Positions 52,084 through 61,400 of a stretch of 64,000 bases of DNA are shown here, in pieces. The translations under genes were made by a program, and so were the position numbers. The stretch spans positions 1 through 64,000 of the forward strand of contig JAFWNG010000003.1 in the NCBI GenBank assembly GCA_017510405.1, given 5' to 3'. Origin of the DNA: Solobacterium sp. GTDB lineage: Bacteria > Bacillota_I > Bacilli_A > Erysipelotrichales > Erysipelotrichaceae. How positions within the stretch are numbered: the first letter of the stretch is position 1; each line of letters begins with the position of its first letter. Under the pieces are notes generated by a model. The model was not told where the DNA came from. It did no database searches and saw nothing but the letters and a program-made list of their open reading frames with translations.

Positions 52084-53004
52084 ATGGAAAAGTATATTGT
52101 ACTCGACATTGCAAGAAGTCATGTATCGTATGCGATCGTGACCGAAGACCTGGACTTCCTGGAAAAAGGAAGGATCAACACAGATTATCATGAGAAAAAA
52201 GATCTTTTCGACCCGATGATCGAACTGATCCGCCGCTATAAAGATGAGGTCAACGGCGTTTCGATCACCATGCCCGGCGTCATTGACCGGGAGACCGGTT
52301 TTGCGTACAGCGGCGGCATGTACAACTGGGTGCGCAATATGGACTATGCCGGAGAAGTGTCAAAGCGCGTGGATCTGCCGGTCGTCATCTGCAACGACGC
52401 GAAAGCAGCGTGCATGGCGGAACTGGGCTACGGAAATCTCAAGGGCATCCGCAACGGTCTCATGGTCATGATCCTGAATACCGGCATCGGCGGTGCTGTC
52501 GTGGCCGACGGCAAGCTGCTCAACGGCGAGCATTTCGCGGCCGGTGAGTTCTCCTATATGCGCGGCGACTACAAAGAACGCGACGGCGTCAACGATATGT
52601 TCGCACTGGCAAATAACCTGGACGGACTGTCCCGCTGCATCGAAGAGGAATCCGGCAAGAAGAATATGAATGCCATGAGGATCTTCGCCAAGCTGCAGAT
52701 GGGGGATGAAGCAGTCCTGGCAGGCGTGCGCAAATACTGCGATATGCTGGCAACGTATATCTACAACATGCAGTGCATCGTCGATTCCCGGCGTGTCGTC
52801 ATCGGCGGCAGTATCGCGGATGAAAAGATGATCATCGATCTGATCCGGGAAGCCGTCGACCGCAAGTTCGACAACTTCTCCTACCAGAATATATTCAAGC
52901 CTGAGATCATGGAGTGCTGCTTCCACTCCAATGCCCGTATGTACGGTGCCGTGTACAATTACCGCGAAGTCATGAAAAACAGAAAAGCAAAGGAGTCAGA
53001 ATGA
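52084..53004 (+). CDS. ROK-family protein with altered phosphate-1 motif
   Basis: 306 residues, similar in layout to the preceding kinase: SITMPGVIDRETGFAYSGGM near 60, CNDAKAACMAELGYGN near 104 and ILNTGIGGAVVADGKLLNG near 135. The N-terminal DxGGT nucleotide-phosphate motif is replaced by LDIARSHVSYAIV, so kinase activity is doubtful. It may be a sensor or a partner of the first ROK protein. It starts 2 bp after the previous stop and overlaps the HAD gene by 4 bp. Confidence 0.8.
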   Translation: MEKYIVLDIARSHVSYAIVTEDLDFLEKGRINTDYHEKKDLFDPMIELIRRYKDEVNGVSITMPGVIDRETGFAYSGGMYNWVRNMDYAGEVSKRVDLPVVICNDAKAACMAELGYGNLKGIRNGLMVMILNTGIGGAVVADGKLLNGEHFAAGEFSYMRGDYKERDGVNDMFALANNLDGLSRCIEEESGKKNMNAMRIFAKLQMGDEAVLAGVRKYCDMLATYIYNMQCIVDSRRVVIGGSIADEKMIIDLIREAVDRKFDNFSYQNIFKPEIMECCFHSNARMYGAVYNYREVMKNRKAKESE

Positions 53005-53651
53005 AAAAAGGCGCGATATTCGACATGGACGGCCTGATGTTCGACACGGAAGCCATCTGGCAGAAGTGCTGGACAGAGATTGCAGACGAACGGAACACTG
53101 AACTGGATCCGCAGTTCCGCAAGGACATCTGCGGCACAAGCGGAGCACTGATGAACTCCGTCATTGAAAAGTACTATCATGTGGAAGACGGAGCACCGAT
53201 CGCGGCCGACTGCAAAAGCCGCGTCCATGCGTCGCTGAAAAACTTCGTGCCGGAAAAGCCGGGCGTCCACGAGATCCTGGAATACCTGCACGGGGCAGGC
53301 GTGAAGATCGCTGTCGCCAGTTCTTCCCCGTATGAGCAGATCCGCAGCAACCTCCTCATGACCAATACCGAACCATACATCGATGTCATGCTGAGCGGGA
53401 CGGAGATCGAACACGGCAAACCGGCGCCGGACCTCTTCCTCAAGGCAGCGGAAAAGATCGGTCTGCCGGCGGAAGACTGCTATGTCTTCGAAGATGCCTA
53501 CAACGGCGTCCGTGCCGGGCACGCTTCCGGCGCGTTCACGATCATGATCCCGGATACCCAGGAACCGGACGATGAGATGCGAAAGATCGCCGATGTGATC
53601 TGCGTCAGTCTTCTGGAAGCGCTGGACGGGATCAGAAACGGCAGATTCTGA
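53001..53651 (+). CDS. HAD-family phosphatase, beta-phosphoglucomutase-like
   Basis: 216 residues. HAD motif I FDMDGLMFDTE near 7, motif II SSSPYEQIRSN near 106, motif III HGKPAPDLFLKA near 137 and motif IV YVFEDAYNGVRAG near 160 are complete. Cap type and size match beta-phosphoglucomutase or sugar-phosphate phosphatases. Coupled to two ROK genes, which suggests a small sugar-phosphate pathway. Confidence 0.87.
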   Translation: MKKGAIFDMDGLMFDTEAIWQKCWTEIADERNTELDPQFRKDICGTSGALMNSVIEKYYHVEDGAPIAADCKSRVHASLKNFVPEKPGVHEILEYLHGAGVKIAVASSSPYEQIRSNLLMTNTEPYIDVMLSGTEIEHGKPAPDLFLKAAEKIGLPAEDCYVFEDAYNGVRAGHASGAFTIMIPDTQEPDDEMRKIADVICVSLLEALDGIRNGRF

Positions 53652-53666
53652 ACACATCACGACAGG

Positions 53667-53690
53667 AAAAGGCTCTTCGGAGTCTTTTTT
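53667..53690 (+). terminator. Terminator of the ROK-HAD operon
   Basis: AAAGGCTC-TTCG-GAGTCTTTTTT hairpin with one mismatch and a T-run. Confidence 0.75.
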
Positions 53691-53764
53691 GCGGAAAAAC
53701 TGCAGTAATGTATTGACCATGCAGTTGGTACACCCTTTACAGTGAGGACGAAGGATGTAATGCC

Positions 53765-55297
53765 ATGAAGACCAAAGAACTGGAAAACCTGCTTGGAATT
53801 ACCAAAGAGAATCTTCGCTATTATGAAAAAGAAGGACTGCTGTCGCCAGAGCGTCTTGACAACGGCTACCGGGACTACAGCGAAGACGACATCGTACGGC
53901 TGAAGAAGATCCTGGTGATGCGGAAGCTGGGCATCACGATCGCCGAGATCCGCGACGTACTCGAAGAGAAACGGGAACTCAGCAGTGTGCTCTGCGATAC
54001 CATGGACCGTCTGGACCGTGAGATCACGTCCATTCAGGAAGCCCGCGCCATGTGCGAAAGGCTTGCGGAAGAGAATATTACGATCGGTGAACTGGACGGA
54101 GAGAGGCTGCTGAGCGAGATCGAAGCGGAACAGGCAGAAGGCGGCCGCTTTGCCGATCTGGCAAAGGACGTACTGTCCAATTCAAAAGAACTGATCACCG
54201 AGTCATTCGGCCACCTGCAGTTCTTCTTCCCGGTCTTCAAGCCGCTGTTATGGAAGCGGAAACGGAAAGGTTCCGGTGCGCTTGCGGCAGTAATGCTCGT
54301 ACTGTTCCTGCTGGCGGGAGGAAATGCCTGCGTACAGGCAAGTTCACGCAACAATATGCCGGACAGACCGTACTTCCTGACCGGTATGCTCGTATTCGCG
54401 CTGATCTTCCTGTTCTGGCTGTTTCTCCGCAACGTCATCTGGTATGCGTCAAAGAAACATCCTGCCCATGAACGGGTGATCGCTGTTACGGGATCGATCC
54501 TGTGCGCGCTGCTGTGCCTTGGTCTCGACTTTGCGGCTGTGCTGCACTGGTCGCATGTTCTGATGTTCCGCAAGAATACCGGCGCCCCGGTCTTCCGGGA
54601 CGAAGAAGCAATGTCCATCCAGGTGAACCGCAACGATGAGATCCCCGGTCCGGACAACGATTTCACATCCTCGCACCAGAGTATGTATTACCGCGCTTAC
54701 GATCCTTACTACATCAATGCAGTAACACAAGCCATCCGTAACAGCATCCCCACGGGAAAGTGGTCCGTGACCCGTAATGACCTGACGCTTTACGAAAGCC
54801 GGCAGCTGCTGAAAGTGCTCGGCAAGGATCCCGGACCATACTGGCAGATCCTGTGGAACGGGAAAACAGAGGATCCACGAAGCGGCAGGTATACGTTCTT
54901 CTACCTGTATGAAGATGAACAGACGGGATGGATCCTGGACGAACCGGAATATGGTTTATACTACGCGGACGAAGAACTGGTTTACCTCATACAGCATTAT
55001 GCGGAACACATTACGATCGGTCCGGAAGTCGTCGAATCCCTCCGTTTCGTCTTTGAATACGATCCGAAACGGGTATGGCACAACGACATGTATGAAGACG
55101 GCCGGTTCGATACATACCGTTACCTGACTCTGACGGACATAGAGACCGGCGAAGACGTTACCGAAACATTTATCGAAACATGGAAGCCGGCGTATGAGAA
55201 CCGGGAGTGGGATACGCTGCTTAGCGCGATGGAAACGGTAAAGCAGAGCTGGCGGGAAGAATATGTGCATCCGGAGGACGCGCATTTCGAAGAATAA
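53765..55297 (+). CDS. MerR-family regulator fused to a membrane-anchored domain
   Basis: 510 residues. A canonical MerR helix-turn-helix (LLGITKENLRYYEKEGLLSP near 9, RLDNGYRDYSEDDIVRLKKI) is followed by the coiled coil (80-125), then three hydrophobic segments (near 173-192, 205-222, 238-258) and a 250-residue C-terminal domain without known motifs, probably outside the membrane. It may transmit an external signal to DNA. AAGGA precedes the ATG. TTGACC with a stretched spacer lies at about 53713. Confidence 0.8.
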   Translation: MKTKELENLLGITKENLRYYEKEGLLSPERLDNGYRDYSEDDIVRLKKILVMRKLGITIAEIRDVLEEKRELSSVLCDTMDRLDREITSIQEARAMCERLAEENITIGELDGERLLSEIEAEQAEGGRFADLAKDVLSNSKELITESFGHLQFFFPVFKPLLWKRKRKGSGALAAVMLVLFLLAGGNACVQASSRNNMPDRPYFLTGMLVFALIFLFWLFLRNVIWYASKKHPAHERVIAVTGSILCALLCLGLDFAAVLHWSHVLMFRKNTGAPVFRDEEAMSIQVNRNDEIPGPDNDFTSSHQSMYYRAYDPYYINAVTQAIRNSIPTGKWSVTRNDLTLYESRQLLKVLGKDPGPYWQILWNGKTEDPRSGRYTFFYLYEDEQTGWILDEPEYGLYYADEELVYLIQHYAEHITIGPEVVESLRFVFEYDPKRVWHNDMYEDGRFDTYRYLTLTDIETGEDVTETFIETWKPAYENREWDTLLSAMETVKQSWREEYVHPEDAHFEE

Positions 55298-55298
55298 G

Positions 55299-55319
55299 AA
55301 AAAAAGAGCCGGAGCTCTT
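55299..55319 (-). terminator. Terminator of the acylphosphatase gene
   Basis: AAGAGC-CGGA-GCTCTT-type stem followed on the minus strand by seven T. Confidence 0.75.
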
Positions 55320-55593
55320 AATAATAGTGATAGCGGAATTTCGTTTCGCCTTCGACGACGGCGGTCGGTTTGACGGAGATATTATCTACCCGGATGAACC
55401 GGTCGCCTTTCTGCACTTCGGCGAGGAATGCGTCGATCTCGGCTTCTTCTCCCTGCACAAACATCTCCACCATGCCGTTGGACAGGTTGCGCACGGAACC
55501 GGTGAGACGGTGGCGCTGGGCATGGATCGTCGCAAAGCCGCGGAATCCCACGCCCTGTACGCGTCCTTCCACGATGACAAGATAACGTTTCAT
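55318..55593 (-). CDS. acyP: Acylphosphatase
   Basis: 91 residues, the normal size. The catalytic Arg lies in GRVQGVGFRGFA near 12 and the catalytic Asn in SVRNLSNGMVEMFVQG near 38. It hydrolyses acyl phosphates. The ATG at 55593 has AGGAGG; a longer upstream frame is non-coding. Confidence 0.93.
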   Translation of the reverse strand: MKRYLVIVEGRVQGVGFRGFATIHAQRHRLTGSVRNLSNGMVEMFVQGEEAEIDAFLAEVQKGDRFIRVDNISVKPTAVVEGETKFRYHYY

Positions 55594-55672
55594 ACAGTAC
55601 CTCCTGCTGACTGTATTATAGCAATTCTTTGCGATTGGCGTATAATTGTACTGCCTGTGAGGTGACTGAAAT

Positions 55673-56380
55673 ATGACCAATGTATTGCTGAATGTATCCA
55701 ATTTCCATGAATCCTGGGCATATGAGGCACTTGCCCCGTATCTGAACCGGGACAGCCGTGTGCTGATCCTGCCGCTGTCCTATCAGGAAGGCTGGATCAC
55801 CGACGCGATGGAATGGCGCGAGCGGTATGGAAAGGGAACAGAGCTGTACGATGAACTGGTGGAGCCGTTCTTCATGTACGGCGTAAAAGAAAAGAATATA
55901 AACTGGATCAACTACTACGAAGATACCGAAGAAAGCGCAGCCCGCAAGATCGGACAGGCGGACGTGCTGTTCTTTACGGGCGGCTACCCGGACTGGATGA
56001 TGCAGAGACTGTATGATCTCGGCATTCAGCAGGCAATACGGGACTTTGACGGTGTTGTCATGGGAACAAGTGCCGGAGCCCTGATCCAGCTGGATGAGTT
56101 CCATCTGACGCCGGAAGACGATTATGAATACCAGTACCAGGAAGGACTGGGTCTGCTGTCCGGCTTTGATATCGAAGTGCATTACGAAGACAGTCCCGAG
56201 CATATCCTGTCCCTGATCCGGGCACTGGAAGACACCGGAAAGACGATCGTCGTTCTTCCGGACAAGGCAGGCATTCTGATCGATGAGGGAAGATTCGATC
56301 TGCTCGGAGAAGCGTTCCTTCTCGACGTCAATGATCTTGATGAACTGTATCAGGCGTACGATTCTCTGACCGGGTGGTGA
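55673..56380 (+). CDS. Peptidase S51-like (dipeptidase E/cyanophycinase-type) protein
   Basis: 235 residues. VLFFTGGYPDWMM near 99 and VVMGTSAGALIQLDEF near 125 carry the oxyanion Gly pair and the nucleophile Ser of S51 peptidases; a later His in VHYED near 168 completes the pattern. Substrate unknown. GAGGTG precedes the ATG. Its last 53 bp overlap the tail of the convergent trmO gene. Confidence 0.75.
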   Translation: MTNVLLNVSNFHESWAYEALAPYLNRDSRVLILPLSYQEGWITDAMEWRERYGKGTELYDELVEPFFMYGVKEKNINWINYYEDTEESAARKIGQADVLFFTGGYPDWMMQRLYDLGIQQAIRDFDGVVMGTSAGALIQLDEFHLTPEDDYEYQYQEGLGLLSGFDIEVHYEDSPEHILSLIRALEDTGKTIVVLPDKAGILIDEGRFDLLGEAFLLDVNDLDELYQAYDSLTGW

Positions 56381-57047
56381 TCTCGGTTACTGTTGCCGAC
56401 GTGTCATCGGCGCGGAAGCGCACTTCATAACGTCCGTAGGCAAAGCCGTAGATCTTTTCCGGATCATGGTGGAAGCCGGGACGGGGATCCTGGGAAAGGA
56501 TCTCTGTCAGTTCATTGCGCAGTGTTTCATCCAAAGCAGGTTCTTCGGGAAAGAAGACCTGTTTTCTTATGATGCGGGTATTTGCTGTAAAGCCTTCCGA
56601 AGCATCCGGGATACTGTCGCTGTAGGGAATGTACGGCTTGATGTCATAGACCGGGGTGCCGTTCTTCAGATCGGCACCGGATACATCGATCACAATGCCG
56701 GTTTTTTCTTTTCGCACGGCAAGGATCTTCACGGCAGAAAGTCCAAGCGGATTGGGACGGAAGGGGGCACGCGTAGCGAATACGCCGAGACGCACGTTTC
56801 CGCCGAGCCGCGGCGGACGGACAGTCTGGTTCCAGCCTTCCTCAAAATGATCGCTGAAGCCCCAGATCAGCCACAGATGACTGAACTGCTCCAGTCCCTT
56901 TACCGCTGCTTCGGATGAATACTCCGGTTCGAAGACAATGGTGGAAGTGACTGAGGGGGCGAGGCTGCTCTGCCGTGGAACAGCAAAAGAAGTGATATAG
57001 GGACTGCGCACATAGGCAATCGGTCTGATCGTAATCGTATGTTCCAT
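56328..57047 (-). CDS. trmO: TrmO, tRNA (m6t6A37) methyltransferase
   Basis: 239 residues. The beta-barrel TsaA/TrmO domain shows IRPIAYVRSPYITSFAVPRQ at the start, LEQFSHLWLIWGFSDHFEEG near 56, VFATRAPFRPNPLGLSAVKI near 84 and DIKPYIPYSDS near 137. It methylates t6A37 in tRNA using SAM. The start at 57047 is set by homology; the ribosome site is weak (GCAGG). Its 3' end overlaps the convergent gene. Confidence 0.87.
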   Translation of the reverse strand: MEHTITIRPIAYVRSPYITSFAVPRQSSLAPSVTSTIVFEPEYSSEAAVKGLEQFSHLWLIWGFSDHFEEGWNQTVRPPRLGGNVRLGVFATRAPFRPNPLGLSAVKILAVRKEKTGIVIDVSGADLKNGTPVYDIKPYIPYSDSIPDASEGFTANTRIIRKQVFFPEEPALDETLRNELTEILSQDPRPGFHHDPEKIYGFAYGRYEVRFRADDTSATVTEITTRSENRTPDTVHQDH

Positions 57048-57159
57048 GCCTGCATTATAACCCATTGCCGGCACTGCCAAAAATGCGAACTGAAAGACGT
57101 TACGGATACCCGTAACAATGAGAATCCTGTACAATAAAAACAGTAAAGGAAGGAATACT

Positions 57160-58404
57160 ATGAAGAAATCCGGTTTTCAGTATGTTTTCGTCATGATCGC
57201 CATGTGCGGTCTTGTCGGCGCAGCTGTCGGTATCTGCAGCGGCAGTGCCGGTCTTTTCTACAGTTTCATTTCAAAAGAGCTGGGTCTGTCCAGCGGATCG
57301 GTGTCTCTCATGTATACGATCCAGGCGATGATCGGTGCTGTGGCGGGACTGTTCGTACCGCGGATCCTGAAAAAACCAGGCATGCTCAAGCCGCTGATCT
57401 TTGCCGGCACAGCCCTGATGGCAGGCGGAACATTCCTGCTGTCGCTGGCAGGCAATATCTTCACGCTGTATGCCTTCAGTATTATCCGCGGCATCGGTTC
57501 CGGCATGATGAGCTTCGTTCTGGCAACGACCGTGATCAATAACTGGTTCTATGCCCGCAACGGTCTGATGGTATCCATTGCCATGGCGTTCAGCGGGATC
57601 CCGAATGTCCTGCTGTCCAATGTGTTTACAAGCTACATCTCGGCGCATGGATGGCGCAGCGGCTATGTTTTCGTCACCTTTGTCCTTCTGGCATTCTGTC
57701 TGCCGGCAGTGCTTCTGCCGGTATCCCTGCGGCCGCAGCAGAAAGGACTGGAAGCGTACGGCTATGAAGACTATGTGAAATACCGTGAAGCCAATCCGGA
57801 CAAAGTCGTCGTACAGGCCGGAACGGATCATATTCCGCTCATTTCGCCGCAGATGGCAGCGCTCATGCTGTTTACCGTGAACGTGTGCATCATTGCCGGT
57901 TTCCTGCAGCAGATGCCGAGCTTCGCCGTATCCATCGGTATGACGGCTGCGATCGGTGCCTCCATGGCATCCGCCGCAAGTCTCTCGAATATTCTTTCCA
58001 AGCTCATGTACGGTGTTCTGACGGACAAGATCGGGCCGCATAAGTCTTCTCTGCTCTGTGCCGGGATCAACATTGTATCCATCTTCATCCTGATGTTCAT
58101 CCGCACACCGATCACTGTTGTGCTTGGTGCGTTCATGTACGGCTTCTCATTTGCCAACAGCGCCACCGCTATGTCGGTACTGACCAGGGAGACCTTCGGC
58201 ATTGAAAACTACACCCGCGTCTATCCGCTGATCAGCTTTGCCGGGAGTTCCGCCAATGCGCTCGGCGTTACGCTGCTCGGTATGGTGTTTGACAGCACCG
58301 GATCATATACGGCAGTATTCCTGCTTCTGCTGATCCTGCAGCTGCTCGTCGTTCTGTATACGATCGGGCTTATGAAACTCAGAAATACAAAAACTGCCGC
58401 ATAA
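57160..58404 (+). CDS. OFA-family MFS transporter
   Basis: 414 residues, twelve membrane segments. MKKSGFQYVFVMIAMCGLVG and the GAVAGLFVPRILKKPGMLKP loop match the oxalate/formate antiporter-like group. Substrate not readable. ATG at 57160 with AAAGGAAGG; a start at 57118 would lack one. The giant surface protein gene starts 17 bp after its stop. Confidence 0.82.
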   Translation: MKKSGFQYVFVMIAMCGLVGAAVGICSGSAGLFYSFISKELGLSSGSVSLMYTIQAMIGAVAGLFVPRILKKPGMLKPLIFAGTALMAGGTFLLSLAGNIFTLYAFSIIRGIGSGMMSFVLATTVINNWFYARNGLMVSIAMAFSGIPNVLLSNVFTSYISAHGWRSGYVFVTFVLLAFCLPAVLLPVSLRPQQKGLEAYGYEDYVKYREANPDKVVVQAGTDHIPLISPQMAALMLFTVNVCIIAGFLQQMPSFAVSIGMTAAIGASMASAASLSNILSKLMYGVLTDKIGPHKSSLLCAGINIVSIFILMFIRTPITVVLGAFMYGFSFANSATAMSVLTRETFGIENYTRVYPLISFAGSSANALGVTLLGMVFDSTGSYTAVFLLLLILQLLVVLYTIGLMKLRNTKTAA

Positions 58405-58420
58405 CGGTATCGGAGGAACT

Positions 58421-61400
58421 ATGAAAATCACACGCAGACTGATCCAGATCCTGCTAACGCTTATTCTTTCATTCACGATGCTTCCGCAGCGCGTTATGGC
58501 GGACGAAGAACGTGAAGAGACTTTTACATGGTATAACCCGCTTTACTACGACGGCGAACAGGCGGAACCGCTGAACAGCGGCGATGCCGCTGCTGCGGTC
58601 GATGCCTCTGCTGTCCAGACCGTACGCAATCATCTGAAAGCACGCCATACAAACTTTGTCGTCGGTTATCCTGACGGGGCACTGCCGGACACGAAAGAAC
58701 TGATGAATCAGGCAATGGCGCATACCGGACAGCCGACAGAGGGAGATTATCTGAAATGGCAGTTTGGTCAGTGGAATTCCAGCGTCAGGTACTCTCCGGC
58801 CGGTGATGGCTATGGAAGAAATATCCAGATCACATATACAGTACAGTATTATACCAACGCTTCCCAGGAAGCGCAGGTAGATGCTGCGGTATCAGAACTG
58901 CTGGAAGAACTGGCGCTCGATGGTTACAGCGATTATGCCAAAGTCAAAGCGGTTTATGACTGGATGGCAGATAACATCTCCTATGCGATGGATTATCAGA
59001 CCAATCCGCAGGATATCAATCATACTGCCTACGGTGCGATCATACGCCGGGTATGCGTCTGTCAGGGCTATGCGGTACTGTTCTACCGCCTGATGTGCAC
59101 GCTCGGGATCGACTGCCGTCTGATCTCCGGCATCGGCAACGGCGGCGGTCATGCGTGGAATATCGTAAAACTCGGTGATCTTTACTACGATCTGGATGTC
59201 ACATGGGCATCCACGGCGCATAACAAGCCGGCGTTCTTCCTGCGCGGAACAGACTATTTCGATGATCATGATCCGGACGATGAATACGATAGCGCGGAGT
59301 TCTATGCGGTCTATCCGCTGTCGCCGGATGACTATCTGCCGACGGAAGACGACTATAAGATCTCGGTAACGGATCTGATTCTGGAACCGGAGTCTCTGGA
59401 ACTGGATGTGGATGAGACCGCTGTTCTCACGGCAGAGGTAATGCCGGAAAAAGCGACGGATAAGACCGTTACATGGGTCTCGGATGATCCGTCTGTGGCA
59501 TCGGTCTCTGCGAATGGAACGGTGACAGCGATAGCCCCGGGCGAAACGGTGATCCGGGCATCCGCCGGGAATATTTCAAAAGAATGTACGGTGACTGTCC
59601 GTGCACCTGAGGAAAAGGAAATTGCCTACGCTGCAATCGATACACAGAAGAAGCAGGGGATCTTCTTCCGCAGTCACACCAGCCTGCTTTCAAAAGAGCA
59701 GGAGATCGACGTGGAGGATATTCTCGGCAATGTCTATCATGTAAAGCTTCTCACCAGTGACGCGGACGGCGATCGTCTGGAAGACGGCCTGGCCAACGAC
59801 GCGTCTCTGTATGCCATGTTTGCCGGCAGCGGACTGCCGTGCGAAAGCATCGCGGCTGCCCCGGAACAGACGATCCGTCTCTGCCAGTCGATGGCAGGCT
59901 GGTTCATGGATCTGAGTTCTCTGAGAGAGTTTGACGGGACCGGTCTTGACACGGCAGCGGTCGTCGATATGCGTTCGCTGTTTGCCGGCGATTCCGTACT
60001 GACAAATGCGGATCTTACCGGTTTCGATACTGCATCGGTTCTGTACTTCCAGGAGATGTTCAAAGACTGCGGCAGTCTGAAAGAACTGGATCTGTCTTCC
60101 TTTGATACATCTTCCGCAAAGAATATGAAAGATATGTTTGCCGGCTGCACGGCTCTGGAATCCGTGACGCTGGGAAAGGGATTCACGGTGTGGAACGCGG
60201 ATGCCCGGCTTCCGGAAGGCATCTGGACAAACGGATCATTATATAAAACAGAAAAAGAGCTTCAGACGGAATACCCGGCGCATGCGGCAGAGTGGCAGGG
60301 CACATGGACGCGTCTTCCGGCATTTACAGTCGTCTGGAACTGGTCCGAAAACCTTACGGAAGCCACCGCATCGACAGTGCTTTCCGACGGAACAGTGCTC
60401 CTGACGGTCACTGCGGAAGTGACGCTGAAGGATGTTCCTGCAGAATGCGAAAAAGACGGTTCACGCACGGCTTCGGCAAAAGCAGTACTGTTTGATGTCG
60501 AATATACCGATACGCGTTCAATGGTGCTGAAAGCTACCGGACATGACTGGCAGAAGCCGTCCTATGTATGGTCCAAGAGTTATAACACATGTACAGCCAC
60601 AGCGGTCTGTGCCCATGACGGCAGTCACGTACTGACGGAAACAGCAGACGCTGTCCGCACCGTGATCAGAGAACCGGGCTGTGAGACCGAGGGAACGGTT
60701 CAGTACAAGGCATCTTTCAAATCACAGGTATTTACCGAACAGACGGCTGAAGATACGATCGCTGCGCTCGGTCACGACTGGTCGGATTGGCAGACGGTCA
60801 AAGAACCGACGGAAGAAGCACCTGGTCTGGAAGAAAGAACATGTTCCCGCTGCGGTGAAAAGGAACAGAGAGAGATACCGCCGCTCGCCCATGTCCATAA
60901 ACTGATCCACTTTGACGCAGAAGATGCGTTATGTGAAAAAGACGGACATATCGAATACTGGCAGTGTGAGACTTGCGGACGCTGCTACAGGGATGCCGAA
61001 GCGGAAAACGAGATCTCCCTGGAAGATACGATCATTCCGGCACTCGGCCATGACTGGCATAAGCAGTCTTATGTATGGTCCAAGAGCTATAACACATGTA
61101 CGGCAACAGCAGTCTGTTCGCATGACAGCAGCCATGTTCTCACAGAAACAGTCGACTCTGTACGCACTGTGATCAAAGAGGCAGGCTGTGAGACGGAAGG
61201 AATAGTACAGTATAAAGCGACATTCAAATCCCCGGTATTTGCCGAGCAGACAGTCGAGGATACGATCTCTCCGCTTGGTCATGACTGGCAGAAGCCGACC
61301 TATGTATGGTCCAAGAGCTACGGTACCTGTACAGCCACGGCAGTCTGTTCGCATGACAGCAGTCACGTTCTGACAGAAACAGTGGATTCTGTACTCACTG

